NCBI GenBank assembly: GCA_964519895.1
Contig: CAZFLE010000027.1
Coordinates: 5,224-69,223 of the forward strand
Direction: 5' to 3'
DNA: 64,000 nt
From: CAYFPX01 sp964519895
GTDB taxonomy: Bacteria > Myxococcota_A > UBA796 > CAJQPC01
In this document: positions 27,842 through 38,300 of the stretch, piece after piece
How the letters are laid out: every line of letters starts with the position of its first letter
How positions within the stretch are numbered: the stretch's first letter is position 1
Notes under the pieces: model-generated
Told to the model about the DNA's origin: nothing
Database searches by the model: none
What the model saw: the letters and a program-made list of their open reading frames with translations, nothing else
Position numbers and translations under genes: made by a program

Positions 27842-28416
27842 TGTTCTGGATGACCCTGGCCGCACCCGCTCTTGCGGTGGGCTTCTCGGCCGAGACAGCC
27901 CTGATCTCGTCCTTCGGGCCCGACGCCTACGGCACGCTGCACCTGCAGCTCGCCGCGGGTCCGGAGCTCGAGTGCGGCGCCTTGGTCATCGGCGGTACCC
28001 AGCCCGGCGTGTTGGCCACCGGCGCCCGCACCTTGCACCTGGGGGAGCGTCTGGCTCTGCGGGGCGAAGTCCGCCTGGGCATGCTGCGGGAACAGGGGCC
28101 CTCGGGTGGGTTTCGCCTGAGCGGCGACCTGGACCTGGACCGGCTCCATGCCGTCGCCGGGGTGGACTGGATCGCCCGGATGGGCGTGCGGCTGGAGGGC
28201 GGCGTGGACGCGCCCCTGCGCGACGGCCTGGTGGTCCAGCCGCGGCTACAGCTGGAGACCTGGGCCGGCCAGCGGGATCCCGCTCTGCGCGTGGCGCTGG
28301 GCTTCAGCTTGGCGACAGGGGATCGGGGCTGGGTGCGCATCGCAGCGTCGGTGGGCGGACGCGACGTGCACCACATGGGCCCGGGGATGACCCTGGCCGT
28401 CGGGAGGACGCCGTGA
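27841..28416 (+). CDS. Small exported beta-rich protein
   Basis: 191 aa, starting inside the stop of the previous gene (TGATG). The N-terminus MFWMTLAAPALAVG is a short signal peptide, followed by repeated short strands (LHLGERLALRGEVRLGM, split here as ERLALRGEVRL; MGVRLEGGVDAPL) that suggest a membrane barrel or its periplasmic cousin. Unknown family. Tight coupling to both neighbours suggests that the three proteins act together at the envelope. Confidence 0.55.
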   Translation: MFWMTLAAPALAVGFSAETALISSFGPDAYGTLHLQLAAGPELECGALVIGGTQPGVLATGARTLHLGERLALRGEVRLGMLREQGPSGGFRLSGDLDLDRLHAVAGVDWIARMGVRLEGGVDAPLRDGLVVQPRLQLETWAGQRDPALRVALGFSLATGDRGWVRIAASVGGRDVHHMGPGMTLAVGRTP

Positions 28417-30347
28417 TGCTTGCCCTGACGTGGATCGGTGCTGCCCTGGCCGGCGGCGTGCTCTATAGCGCCACGGACTACGCGGCCCTCGACGCACTCT
28501 CCGCCCAGGTCCACGTGGCGGGCCGGGTGGCCGGTGCGACCACGACCTGGGTGTGGCCAGACCTGCCTGCGGGTCGCTGGAGCTTTGCCGCCGTCGTGCC
28601 GCCAGACAGCGCGATCGCCGGCCTGCGCTACCGCCACGGGGACGGCGACTGGGTCTCAGCGGGGGCGACACCGTCCGACCAGGTCTCCGTCGAGGCGGGC
28701 CCGGATGGCGAGCTCGCGGAGCTGCTCGTGGGGGAGGTCTTCTCGACGCCGCTGCCCCTGCTCACCGAGCCCGGCACGCTGACGCTGGAGCTCTCCTGGC
28801 AACAGGTGCTCTCCGCCCGAGACGAGACGCTCTCGGTGGTCCTGCCCCTGGACGACGCCGGCCTGAACCCCGGCGAGCCTCGGGTCGATGTGACCTTTGA
28901 CGTGGTCGGGCTCGAGGACCTGGTCGCGGCCGACCTGGCGCCCACCGGTGACGTGGCCATCGCTGGCACCGACGCGGCGGCCAGCTGGTCCGGCACGATG
29001 GGAGACGCCGACGCCGTCACCCTGACCTGGACCGAGCAGCCCGGTGCCTTCGGTGTGCAGGTCCTGACCTACCGCCCGGCCCAGGACCCCTTCACCGGGG
29101 CGCTGGCAGGGCCGGGCTACGGCCTGGTGGTCCTGGTGCCGGGTCCGGTCGACGCCGGCGCCCGGGTCGACCAGCTGTTCACCCTCGTGCTCGACGTGTC
29201 GGACTCCATGGCCGGGGAGAAGCTGGACACAGCGGTGGCCGCCGGCGGTCGCTGGCTCGGCGAGCTCGAGGAGACGGATCGCTTCAACCTGATCCCTTAT
29301 GCGTCCCAGGCCTGGCCCTTTCGGGCCACCGCTCCCACCGCCTCAGAGGGCGCCGTGGCGCGGGGCGACGCCTTCCTGGCGCGCCAGGAGGCAGCCGGGC
29401 TGTCCGATCCGGGCGAGGCGCTCACCGAGGCCCTGGACCTGGCAGACGACACCCTGCAGCAGACGGGCTTCCTGGGCTGCGGCGGCACCCGGCGGGGTCC
29501 CGAGGGCGACGCGCCGCCGGTCGCGGACAACCCCATCGAGGCCGTCCATGGCGGCCTTTCGGCCGCGGCCTATGTGGTGCTGCTGACCGACGGCGAGGCG
29601 ACCGCTGGCGAGACCGACCCCGACGCGCTGGCCCAGCAGGTGGCCCAGGAGAACACCTTTGGTGCCAGCCTGTTCGCGCTGGGCATCGGACCCGACGCCG
29701 ATCTGGGGCTGCTGGATCGGCTCGCCCGGGAGAACCGCGGCGAGGCAGCGCTCGTCGAGGACTCCGACGGGGTCGCCAACGCCGTCGCAGCGCTCCAGGA
29801 GCGGCTGCAGGACCCCCTGCTGGTCCAGCCGGTGGCGGTGGTGGCCGGCGCCTGGGACCAGGCCCCCCGCGACCTGGCGGACCTGTCCGGGGGCCACGAG
29901 CTCTTGATGGCCTTTCGCTACGACCAGCCCGGAGAGACCCAGGTCTTCCTGTCCGGGCTCCGAGGCCCAGAGGACATCGACGAGACCTACGACGTCGCCC
30001 TGCCCGAGCTCGACGAAGCCCTGCCCGTGATCGCCCGCGCGTGGGCGCAGCTCAGAGCGAGGGACCTGGACACCGCCTGGCTGAGCGGAGACACCAGCGT
30101 GCTCACGGAGCTGACCGATCTGGTCGAGACCTACGGCGTCGCCAGCGACGTGGTCACCTTGGCCTTCGAGGCCAGCGACCCCGAGTCCAGCGGCGCCGGC
30201 GACGCCGCCCTGGCCATCGCCGACGACTCGGCCGGCTGCGGCTGCAGCGCGGTCCCGGCCACGCTCTCGTGGACGCTCCTGGTGGGCCTGGGCGCCGCCG
30301 TGCGGCGTCGACGGGTGCGGCCCACGTCCCAGAACAGGCGGCGCTGA
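28416..30347 (+). CDS. VIT/VWA-domain protein with MYXO-CTERM-like tail
   Basis: 643 aa. Signal peptide (LTWIGAALAG), an N-terminal beta region like the VIT domain (about 20-230), then a von Willebrand factor A domain with an intact MIDAS DxSxS (DVSDS, about 258-262) and VVLLTDGEAT. The tail GCGCSAV, a hydrophobic helix and RRRR fits a MYXO-CTERM sorting signal. Such proteins are displayed on the surface and bind partners through a divalent metal. GTG at 28413 is an alternative start (GTGA overlap); the ATG at 28416 also overlaps the stop. Confidence 0.8.
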   Translation: MLALTWIGAALAGGVLYSATDYAALDALSAQVHVAGRVAGATTTWVWPDLPAGRWSFAAVVPPDSAIAGLRYRHGDGDWVSAGATPSDQVSVEAGPDGELAELLVGEVFSTPLPLLTEPGTLTLELSWQQVLSARDETLSVVLPLDDAGLNPGEPRVDVTFDVVGLEDLVAADLAPTGDVAIAGTDAAASWSGTMGDADAVTLTWTEQPGAFGVQVLTYRPAQDPFTGALAGPGYGLVVLVPGPVDAGARVDQLFTLVLDVSDSMAGEKLDTAVAAGGRWLGELEETDRFNLIPYASQAWPFRATAPTASEGAVARGDAFLARQEAAGLSDPGEALTEALDLADDTLQQTGFLGCGGTRRGPEGDAPPVADNPIEAVHGGLSAAAYVVLLTDGEATAGETDPDALAQQVAQENTFGASLFALGIGPDADLGLLDRLARENRGEAALVEDSDGVANAVAALQERLQDPLLVQPVAVVAGAWDQAPRDLADLSGGHELLMAFRYDQPGETQVFLSGLRGPEDIDETYDVALPELDEALPVIARAWAQLRARDLDTAWLSGDTSVLTELTDLVETYGVASDVVTLAFEASDPESSGAGDAALAIADDSAGCGCSAVPATLSWTLLVGLGAAVRRRRVRPTSQNRRR

Positions 30348-30354
30348 CCTCAAA

Positions 30355-30508
30355 GCCCCGGTCTACTTCCGCCTCCGAAGCCAGAGCCCCTGCTTTCTTC
30401 CGCCTGGACGTGTCGATCAGGTCCCAAGCGCCAATTCTTCGGCCGGAAGACCCCCAAATCAAGCCGCGGCGGCGCCCAAGCGGAAGAGGGAAGGGGCTAT
30501 GGTTCTGG
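30355..30508 (-). repeat. Intergenic repeat family, copy A
   Basis: Reverse-oriented, more diverged copy of the element also at 39414 and 44060. Shared blocks: AGCCCCTTCCCTCTTCCGCT, then TTGGG, later AGGCGGAAGAAAGC, GGGGCTCT and a second AGGCGGAAG. It fills the interval between the convergent VWA and GltS-like genes; its first block overlaps the stop codon of the latter. Confidence 0.7.
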
Positions 30509-31885
30509 GTCGTCGCGAGGCCACAGGGACAGCCACGGGCGATCCAGCTGCAGTGGACCGAACTTCCACCACCCGATGAGCAGCGCCGCCAGGTACACGA
30601 GCACCATGCCCAGGGCCACCCAGACCGCCGAAGGGAAGCCGTCCGGGTAGTTGGCCACCGGGTACGGCAACACCACGATCAGGAGCGCCGCACCGAGGGG
30701 CAGCGCACCCGCGGACCCGAGCACTGCGCTGGTCGCCGACGGGCCCTTCAGGTCGGGGTCCAGCAGCCGCAGCAGGGCCAGCCCCATGGGCAGCGTGCCA
30801 GTGGCCGTGCCGAACAGCAGCACCGCGTGCTCGAAGGGCGCGACTGGGAACGCGCGACGCGCCACCCACAGCACGACCAGCAGGGTGGCGAGCCCCCCCA
30901 GCCCCGTCAGGACCAGGATCGGGAGCAGGTTGGCGGACAGGACCTTGACCGAGACAGCACTCAGCGCGGCGCAGGTCATCACGTCGACCGTCAGCCCTGC
31001 GACCCGGCCCAGCTGGCCGTCGTGGAGCGTGGGCAGGGACTTGACCCGGCGCCAGGGCACGCGAATGGCCAGGGCCAGGAGCGTGCCGATGATGAAGTGG
31101 AAGCCCCAGATCATCGCCGCGATCTGCGGCTTGCTCACCAGCGCCGTCGTGAGCCCGACGACCACCCCATAGGTGAGCAGGTAGACGGTACCGATGCCCA
31201 CCACCTGGTTGGAGAGAGGCTCCAGTCCGCCGACTTCGGTGCTGGGCTCGCGGGCTTCGGCGGCCGCGTCCTGGGCCCCGCGCTCTCCGCCACGCCCGGG
31301 GTCGTCGGCCCACCCCAGCTCGCGGCCGATGGCGACCAGCGGAACCCCGACCAACACGGCCCAGGCAAAACCCACACTGGCGATGATCAGGCCCAGCTGC
31401 GAGCCGTCCACCAGTCCCGTGGCCTCCCAGGCCTTGCCCAGGGAGAGGGCCTGGCCGGGGCCCTGCTGGAAGCCCAGGGGCAGGAGCAGTCCGAAGCCCG
31501 GGTGGGTCTTTTCGCCGGTGAGCATGGCGATGCCGAGCACCACCAGCACCCCGATCACCGCCTGGACCAGCGCCAGCACGGGAATCGAGAAGGCATAGGA
31601 GACGGCACCCCCACCGCCCTTTCCCTGGGCCGGCGACTGCAGGCTCACGGCGATGAACAGGATGGCCAGCCCGTGGTAGACGATGCTCTCCAGGGTCCCC
31701 GTGTCCAGGGGCAAGATGCCGAGCAGCCCAGGCCCTAAGATCAGCCCCGCGACGCCGGCCACGATGCTGTCGGGGATCCCGAGCCGCTGAAGGGGCGGCA
31801 GGCTGCGGCGAAGCACCGTGGCGCCCAGCAGCAGCACGCCCAGCCACAGGCCCGTGAGCACGAGCCCGCTCTCCCAGAACGTCAC
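30497..31885 (-). CDS. Sodium/glutamate-symporter-like membrane protein (GltS family)
   Basis: 462 aa with 10-12 predicted transmembrane helices. The family layout is visible: GIPDSIVAGVAGLILGPGLL near the N-terminus (split here as GIPDSIVAGVAG) and a Gly-rich GFQQGPGQALSLG re-entrant segment, repeated in inverted topology near FGTATGTLPMGLAL. A charged cytoplasmic loop (about 195-225) interrupts the middle. GltS proteins co-transport glutamate with sodium; the substrate here is not proven. Length is a little above the usual 400. It starts 4 bp beyond the TPR gene's stop. Confidence 0.8.
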   Translation of the reverse strand: MTFWESGLVLTGLWLGVLLLGATVLRRSLPPLQRLGIPDSIVAGVAGLILGPGLLGILPLDTGTLESIVYHGLAILFIAVSLQSPAQGKGGGGAVSYAFSIPVLALVQAVIGVLVVLGIAMLTGEKTHPGFGLLLPLGFQQGPGQALSLGKAWEATGLVDGSQLGLIIASVGFAWAVLVGVPLVAIGRELGWADDPGRGGERGAQDAAAEAREPSTEVGGLEPLSNQVVGIGTVYLLTYGVVVGLTTALVSKPQIAAMIWGFHFIIGTLLALAIRVPWRRVKSLPTLHDGQLGRVAGLTVDVMTCAALSAVSVKVLSANLLPILVLTGLGGLATLLVVLWVARRAFPVAPFEHAVLLFGTATGTLPMGLALLRLLDPDLKGPSATSAVLGSAGALPLGAALLIVVLPYPVANYPDGFPSAVWVALGMVLVYLAALLIGWWKFGPLQLDRPWLSLWPRDDPEP

Positions 31886-31889
31886 TCGC

Positions 31890-32639
31890 TCAGAGCTCGG
31901 CCAGCATGGCCTTGGCCAGGCGCTGGTGCTTGCGGATGGAGGGGCCGTCCCCAGCGCCCGGGTTCAGACCAACGACCCGTTGGAGCAGGGTCCGGGCCGC
32001 AGCGTCATTGCCTTCTTCGCGCTCCAGATCCGCCATGTAGTACAGGTTGATCGCGGAATTGGGTGCGATCTTGAGCGATCGGCTCAGGTAGTCCCGGGAC
32101 TTGTCCAGGTCCTTCAGAGGCCAGGGCAGCGAGAAGTGGAAGCGGCCCAGGGCCCGAAGGGGCCCAGCGTCGTCGTGGGCGGCGTTGATGGCGGCGGCCT
32201 TTTCGGCGTTCTGCTGGAATTTGTCGCCCAGGCCCTCCTTGAGGGCGGTGACGATGCCGTGGCCATTGCTGTAGGCGCCGATGTTCGCTGCGGCCCAGTA
32301 GTAGCCGTCGACCCCGCCGGGCTTGATGCGCTTGGCCTTCTCGGCGTAGTCCCAGCCGGCCTTGCCGTGGCGGGCCTTGACGTCGTCGTTGGTCGCGCCC
32401 GAGGCCTGCCAGTAGTAGAACCGCGCCAGGTTCCAGCAGACTTCGTAGTTCTTGGCGTCGACGGCGTGGGCCCGCTCCAAGAGCCGGATCGCGGTGTCTG
32501 CGCTCGTGCCCGCGTCCCGGGTGCCCCAATGCCGGTTGGCTTCGGCGAGGGCGGTGGCCGCGTCGTCCTGGGCCAGCGCCACGCCGGGCACCAGGCCCAG
32601 TGCAGCCAGCCCGGCCAGGGTCTTGCGTCGCGTGATCAT
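31890..32639 (-). CDS. Exported TPR protein, TatT-like
   Basis: 249 aa. The N-terminus MITRRKTLAGLAALGLVPG has a twin-arginine-type motif (TRRKTLA) and a cleavage site after ALA, so Tat export is plausible. The body is helical repeat (TPR-like), with NYEVCWNLARFYYW, YYWAAANIGAYS and INLYYMADLERE, matching the TatT (T component of some TRAP transporters) or plain TPR pattern. No TRAP transporter genes are nearby. Periplasmic; probably a protein-interaction module. It precedes the GltS-like gene on the same strand. Confidence 0.65.
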   Translation of the reverse strand: MITRRKTLAGLAALGLVPGVALAQDDAATALAEANRHWGTRDAGTSADTAIRLLERAHAVDAKNYEVCWNLARFYYWQASGATNDDVKARHGKAGWDYAEKAKRIKPGGVDGYYWAAANIGAYSNGHGIVTALKEGLGDKFQQNAEKAAAINAAHDDAGPLRALGRFHFSLPWPLKDLDKSRDYLSRSLKIAPNSAINLYYMADLEREEGNDAAARTLLQRVVGLNPGAGDGPSIRKHQRLAKAMLAEL

Positions 32640-32708
32640 GGGTACAGGCCTCCACCCGCGGGTCGCACCGGCGGTCCAGGAATTAAGCCCCTGGACGGAA
32701 CGACCATC

Positions 32709-33080
32709 CTACTTGTTCACCGCCGGCTCACCGGTCGGCTGCTTCTCGATTCGGTCCGCCGCGCTGCCGGACTCGACCTGGGCGGGCTCCTGGGTGCGGG
32801 TCTTGGGTCCAGCCGTGCCGACCTGCTTGGTCGTCTCGGTGTCGCCGCCCTTGGGTCCGGCCTTGCCCGTGCTCCCGTTGCCCTTGTTGCCGCTGCCACC
32901 GGTCAGCGTGGGCTCGGCCGCCGGGTCTGGCGTGGCGCTCTGCGCGTCCTGGGCAGGGGTCGCGGGATCTTCCACCGGCGGCGACGCCGGCTCCGGGGCC
33001 TGGACCCGTGCAGGCTCGGCAGCAGGGGCGCTGGCGGGCTCGCTAGCGCCGCAAGCAATCATCCAGATCAACGAGAACAT
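32709..33080 (-). CDS. Small low-complexity lipoprotein
   Basis: 123 aa. MFSLIWMIACGASEP is a compact lipoprotein signal with the lipidated Cys at residue 10. The rest is Pro/Ala/Glu-rich then Gly/Lys/Thr-rich, with no folded domain evident. Start chosen at 33080 because it places the lipobox correctly; the longer in-frame reading to 33143 would bury it. Function unknown. Confidence 0.6.
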   Translation of the reverse strand: MFSLIWMIACGASEPASAPAAEPARVQAPEPASPPVEDPATPAQDAQSATPDPAAEPTLTGGSGNKGNGSTGKAGPKGGDTETTKQVGTAGPKTRTQEPAQVESGSAADRIEKQPTGEPAVNK

Positions 33081-33182
33081 CGGGCCCTCCAAGGCTGCAG
33101 CGTGGGGGCATACCGCAGGGTCTACGCTCGGCGCAAGGGCCAACGTGAGCCCAGGAGTTTCGTGCCGAACCCGCGTCGGAAG

Positions 33183-33212
33183 TTGACAGAGTCTGACCCC
33201 TTGAGCTATCAG
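33183..33212 (+). promoter_or_regulatory. Putative sigma-70-type promoter of fusA
   Basis: TTGACA (33183-33188), 18-bp spacer, TATCAG (33207-33212), ending 34 bp before the fusA start codon. The -35 box is a perfect consensus; the -10 is moderate. Confidence 0.45.
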
Positions 33213-33246
33213 GCCGCCCCTTCACTCCAAAGACTCGGAGTTCACG

Positions 33247-35325
<2,079 letters not shown>

Positions 35326-35332
35326 GGCCTGC

Positions 35333-35350
35333 CCTCGGCCCCTGCCGAGG
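35333..35350 (+). promoter_or_regulatory. Hairpin covering the ribosome-binding site of the KaiC-SLOG gene
   Basis: CCTCGGC (35333-35339) pairs perfectly with GCCGAGG (35344-35350) over a CCCT loop. The 3' arm contains GAGG, the only Shine-Dalgarno-like box before the ATG at 35357. It could lower translation of the second gene unless opened by ribosomes terminating on fusA 8 nt upstream. Confidence 0.5.
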
Positions 35351-35356
35351 TTCGTG

Positions 35357-36616
35357 ATGCTTTCTGAAGAGATCTACGCCCGAAGCCCGATGAAGGTCTT
35401 CCACCAGTCGATCCACGGCGGCCTGGCCGCTGGGGAGCTGGGTGGCGTCGTGGGACGTGCCGGGGTCGGCAAGAGTGTGCTGCTGGTGCACCTGGCCCTG
35501 GACCGGATCCTGCGCGACGACAACGTGCTCCACATCTCCCTGCGGGACAGCGCCGATCACGTGCGCTCGTTCTACGACGAGCTCTTCCCGCGGGTCACCC
35601 GCGCGGCTGGGCTGGGCAAGGCCGAGGCCCTGGCCATCACGCTGGAGCGCCGGCGGATGATCCAGGCCTACCTGAACCGACCCTTCACGTCCGACGACCT
35701 GCTGCGGGCCCTGGACATGCTGGGCGAGTTCATGCAGTTCGAGCCGCGGGCGGTCTTCATCGACGGCTACCCCGCCGAGGACGCCGCCGGACTCGAAGCC
35801 CTCGCCGGTGTGGCCCACGATCGCAAGCTGGCGGTCTGGCTCGCTGTGAGGACTCACCGGGACGACCACGACGAGTTCCCGAATTCCGATCGCTACAGCA
35901 CGGTCGTGAAGCTCGAGCCCGTCGACGAGCACATCGTGCTCTCGGCCCTCAAGGTGCACGGCGACCCGGACGGCCACACCATGGGCTTGGAACTCGATCC
36001 CACGCGGCTGATGGTGCTGGGCGAGGACACGTGGGACCCCACCACGGCCCCCTTTGCCACGGACGCCCGAGCCTGCACCCTCTACTCCGGGGGCGCCAAG
36101 GGCGCCGAAGCCGCCTTTGGCGAGCTGGCGGACCGGTACGGGGTCTCCGAGATCAACTTCAGCTTCAACGGCCACCACCAGGACCGGCTGGAGCACCGCG
36201 TCGAGCTCTCCGAGCGCGAGCTCGCGGCCGGCGACGTCTCCCTCAAGTACGTGTCGCGCCGTCTGCACCGGGACTACGCCCACAAGGTCGGCATCCGAAA
36301 GATCCTGCAGTCCCTGTGGCACCAGGTCTCCCGGGCCCAGCAGATCTTCGTGGTCGGCGTGATCCAGGAAGACGGCACGGTCCAGGGCGGCACGGGGTGG
36401 AGCGTCGAGCTCGCCCGCATGTGGCACAAGGACCTGTGGGTCTTCGACCAGGACCAGGATGGCTGGTTCAGCTGGAGCGGCAGCCGCTGGGAGTCCGGGG
36501 TGCCGGTGATCAACAGCGAGCACGTCTGCGGGACGGGCACCCGCCGCCTGCAGGACAACGGCCGTCAGGCCCTGGCCGAGCTGTTCGAGCGGAGCTTCAG
36601 CCTCTACGAGAGCTGA
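35357..36616 (+). CDS. KaiC/RecA-like ATPase fused to a SLOG-like Rossmann domain
   Basis: 419 aa. N-terminal part (about 10-220) is a RecA/KaiC-type P-loop ATPase: Walker A GRAGVGKSV (33-41), Walker B RAVFIDGYP (131-139). C-terminal part (about 240-415) looks like a SLOG-superfamily nucleotide-binding fold: SGGAKGAEAAFG (244-255), FSFNGH, GGTGW (344-348) followed by a helix, and CGTGTR (391-396). SLOG domains bind or cleave nucleotide-like ligands (DprA, LOG, TIR-associated sensors). GTG at 35354 is an alternative start. It lies 31 bp after fusA and is probably co-transcribed. The fusion is not one I know as characterised. Confidence 0.65.
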   Translation: MLSEEIYARSPMKVFHQSIHGGLAAGELGGVVGRAGVGKSVLLVHLALDRILRDDNVLHISLRDSADHVRSFYDELFPRVTRAAGLGKAEALAITLERRRMIQAYLNRPFTSDDLLRALDMLGEFMQFEPRAVFIDGYPAEDAAGLEALAGVAHDRKLAVWLAVRTHRDDHDEFPNSDRYSTVVKLEPVDEHIVLSALKVHGDPDGHTMGLELDPTRLMVLGEDTWDPTTAPFATDARACTLYSGGAKGAEAAFGELADRYGVSEINFSFNGHHQDRLEHRVELSERELAAGDVSLKYVSRRLHRDYAHKVGIRKILQSLWHQVSRAQQIFVVGVIQEDGTVQGGTGWSVELARMWHKDLWVFDQDQDGWFSWSGSRWESGVPVINSEHVCGTGTRRLQDNGRQALAELFERSFSLYES

Positions 36617-37273
36617 TCACGCCGCTGACGACGCGTCCCTGAGCTCGGTCATCAGGGCATCCCACCAGGTGTCGCCTCTCTCGTCGAGGCACAAGATCCT
36701 GGCACCGGCCAGGCGTGTCTGGCTGCCGGCGGGGTCCAGGCGAAGGTTGCGGATCTCGACCCGGACGGGAATGGACCCGACCTCGGCCACGTCCAGGTGC
36801 GCCATGAAGGGCATGCGCATCCGGGCCCAGGGCGAGAGCAGGTCGCAGCGAAAGGCCAGGCCGCCCTTGGACAGGTCCACCACCGGGCAGGCCTCGGAGC
36901 CTGGCACGGTCAGCCGCATGCCGTCATCCTCGGCGAGGGGGATGCGCGTATGCACGCGCCGGTCTTCCTGGCGACGGAGCACACGGGGGCGCTCCAGGAT
37001 CCAGTGACCGTCCTCGTCGGAGCCGAAGGTGTCCGTGTAGAAGGCCCACGTGGCCTCGGAACGCTGCACGTCCAGCCGCACCGTCAGGCCGGGCGGCGGC
37101 GCCATCAGGCGACTGCTTGGCGCAAAGGTGACGCGACCCTCGCGGTCCGCCGACGCGATGGATCCGGGGATGCAGCGGCCAGCAGGCCCCATCATCGTGG
37201 CTTGGGGCTTGTGCGGTGCGAGACCGCGCAGCTGAGTGCGCACCTCGGCAGGGTGGAAGTAGCAGGCATTCAT
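36617..37273 (-). CDS. PilZ-domain protein (YcgR-like)
   Basis: 218 aa. The N-terminal 100 residues form a beta barrel like the YcgR N-domain. The PilZ domain follows with RRQEDRRVHTRIPL (RxxxR) and DLSKGGLAF (D/NxSxxG), both cyclic di-GMP-binding motifs. It ends with an Asp/Trp-containing helix. Start at 37273 (MNACYFHPAEV) fits the family; an upstream in-frame start adds only Gly/Ser residues. A cytoplasmic effector of cyclic di-GMP. Convergent with the KaiC-SLOG gene, whose stop it abuts. Confidence 0.82.
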   Translation of the reverse strand: MNACYFHPAEVRTQLRGLAPHKPQATMMGPAGRCIPGSIASADREGRVTFAPSSRLMAPPPGLTVRLDVQRSEATWAFYTDTFGSDEDGHWILERPRVLRRQEDRRVHTRIPLAEDDGMRLTVPGSEACPVVDLSKGGLAFRCDLLSPWARMRMPFMAHLDVAEVGSIPVRVEIRNLRLDPAGSQTRLAGARILCLDERGDTWWDALMTELRDASSAA

Positions 37274-37341
37274 GGACCCTCCATCGGACGGCGGGTCCCC
37301 TGCCATGAGGAGCTGGCCGGGGTTTCCCTCTCAATGTGACA

Positions 37342-38256
37342 TCACGTGACGGAGAGCGTGTCCGGCGCGGGCTTCCGGGAGGGGGGCAGCAGTCCGGCGA
37401 TGCGCCCCCAGGCCTCGGTCAGCACCCCCTGTCGCCCCCCCCTGGTGGCCTCTTGGACCGTGAACGGCGCCCCAAAAGCCAGGCTGACGGGGCAGGGACG
37501 CATGCGCTCGTCGCGGGCAAAGAGCGCCTCGGCCCCGTGGTGGGCCACCGGCACGATCACCAGCTCGGCAGGGCGTCGGACCCACCGTCGCACCCCCCGC
37601 AGGAAGGGCTGGAGCCGGCCGTCCGGGCTGCGGCTGCCCTCGGCATAGAGCAGGACCGGCCCACGCTGATCCCGCCAGTTCGACGCCAGACTCTGGGTCT
37701 CGAGGGCGATCGTGGCCAGCTCCCGGGGGGTGAGGGCCGGTCCCTCGGACGCCACGGTCGCGGACTGGGGGGTCTTGAGCGTGTTCAGTCCGATGCTCGC
37801 GATCCGCCGATAGGCGTCGGTGTAGACCTTGGGGCCGGCGACCACCAACAGGTCGTCGGCCACCGCGTGGCCCAGCCCGGACAACAGGGCATCGAGCACC
37901 TGGGTGTCGGTGTAGCTGAGGTGGTTGCACAGCCAGATCTGGGGCCGCCCGGCGATGGCCTGCAGCCGGTCCACGCCGGTGACGGTGCTGCCATCGGTGA
38001 GGTCCTGGAGGTGCCGCCGGGTAATGCGCCGCGCCAGGGGGTCGGCCCCGAAGATCTCGTAAGCCCCTCCGGCTTGGGCGAACGCCTCCTGCATCTGGGC
38101 GATCTCGGCCAGGCTGGCAGCGTCCGTGATCTGCGCCAGGGACCGCTGCAACCGCGCCACCGTGGGCGCGTCGGCGTCGACAGAGGCGCAGACGAACCCA
38201 GGCAAGTGCTCGCGGATCGCGTTCGGGGAGAGGCCGACCAGGGCAGCGGGATCCAT
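37342..38256 (-). CDS. PlsC-like acyltransferase
   Basis: 304 aa. The acyltransferase motifs are clear: NHLSYTD (NHxSxxD, motif I) and YAEGSRSPDG (motif III, EGSRS), with VIVPVAHHG as motif IV. Such enzymes acylate lysophosphatidate or related glycerolipids at the membrane. The N-terminal 90 residues are an extra helical region. Divergent from the DUF1704 gene with 44 bp between them, so the two may share control. Confidence 0.82.
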   Translation of the reverse strand: MDPAALVGLSPNAIREHLPGFVCASVDADAPTVARLQRSLAQITDAASLAEIAQMQEAFAQAGGAYEIFGADPLARRITRRHLQDLTDGSTVTGVDRLQAIAGRPQIWLCNHLSYTDTQVLDALLSGLGHAVADDLLVVAGPKVYTDAYRRIASIGLNTLKTPQSATVASEGPALTPRELATIALETQSLASNWRDQRGPVLLYAEGSRSPDGRLQPFLRGVRRWVRRPAELVIVPVAHHGAEALFARDERMRPCPVSLAFGAPFTVQEATRGGRQGVLTEAWGRIAGLLPPSRKPAPDTLSVT

Positions 38257-38300
38257 CGGGCCCGGGGGTATCCCATCGGGCCCCGGTTACCATTCCGACG

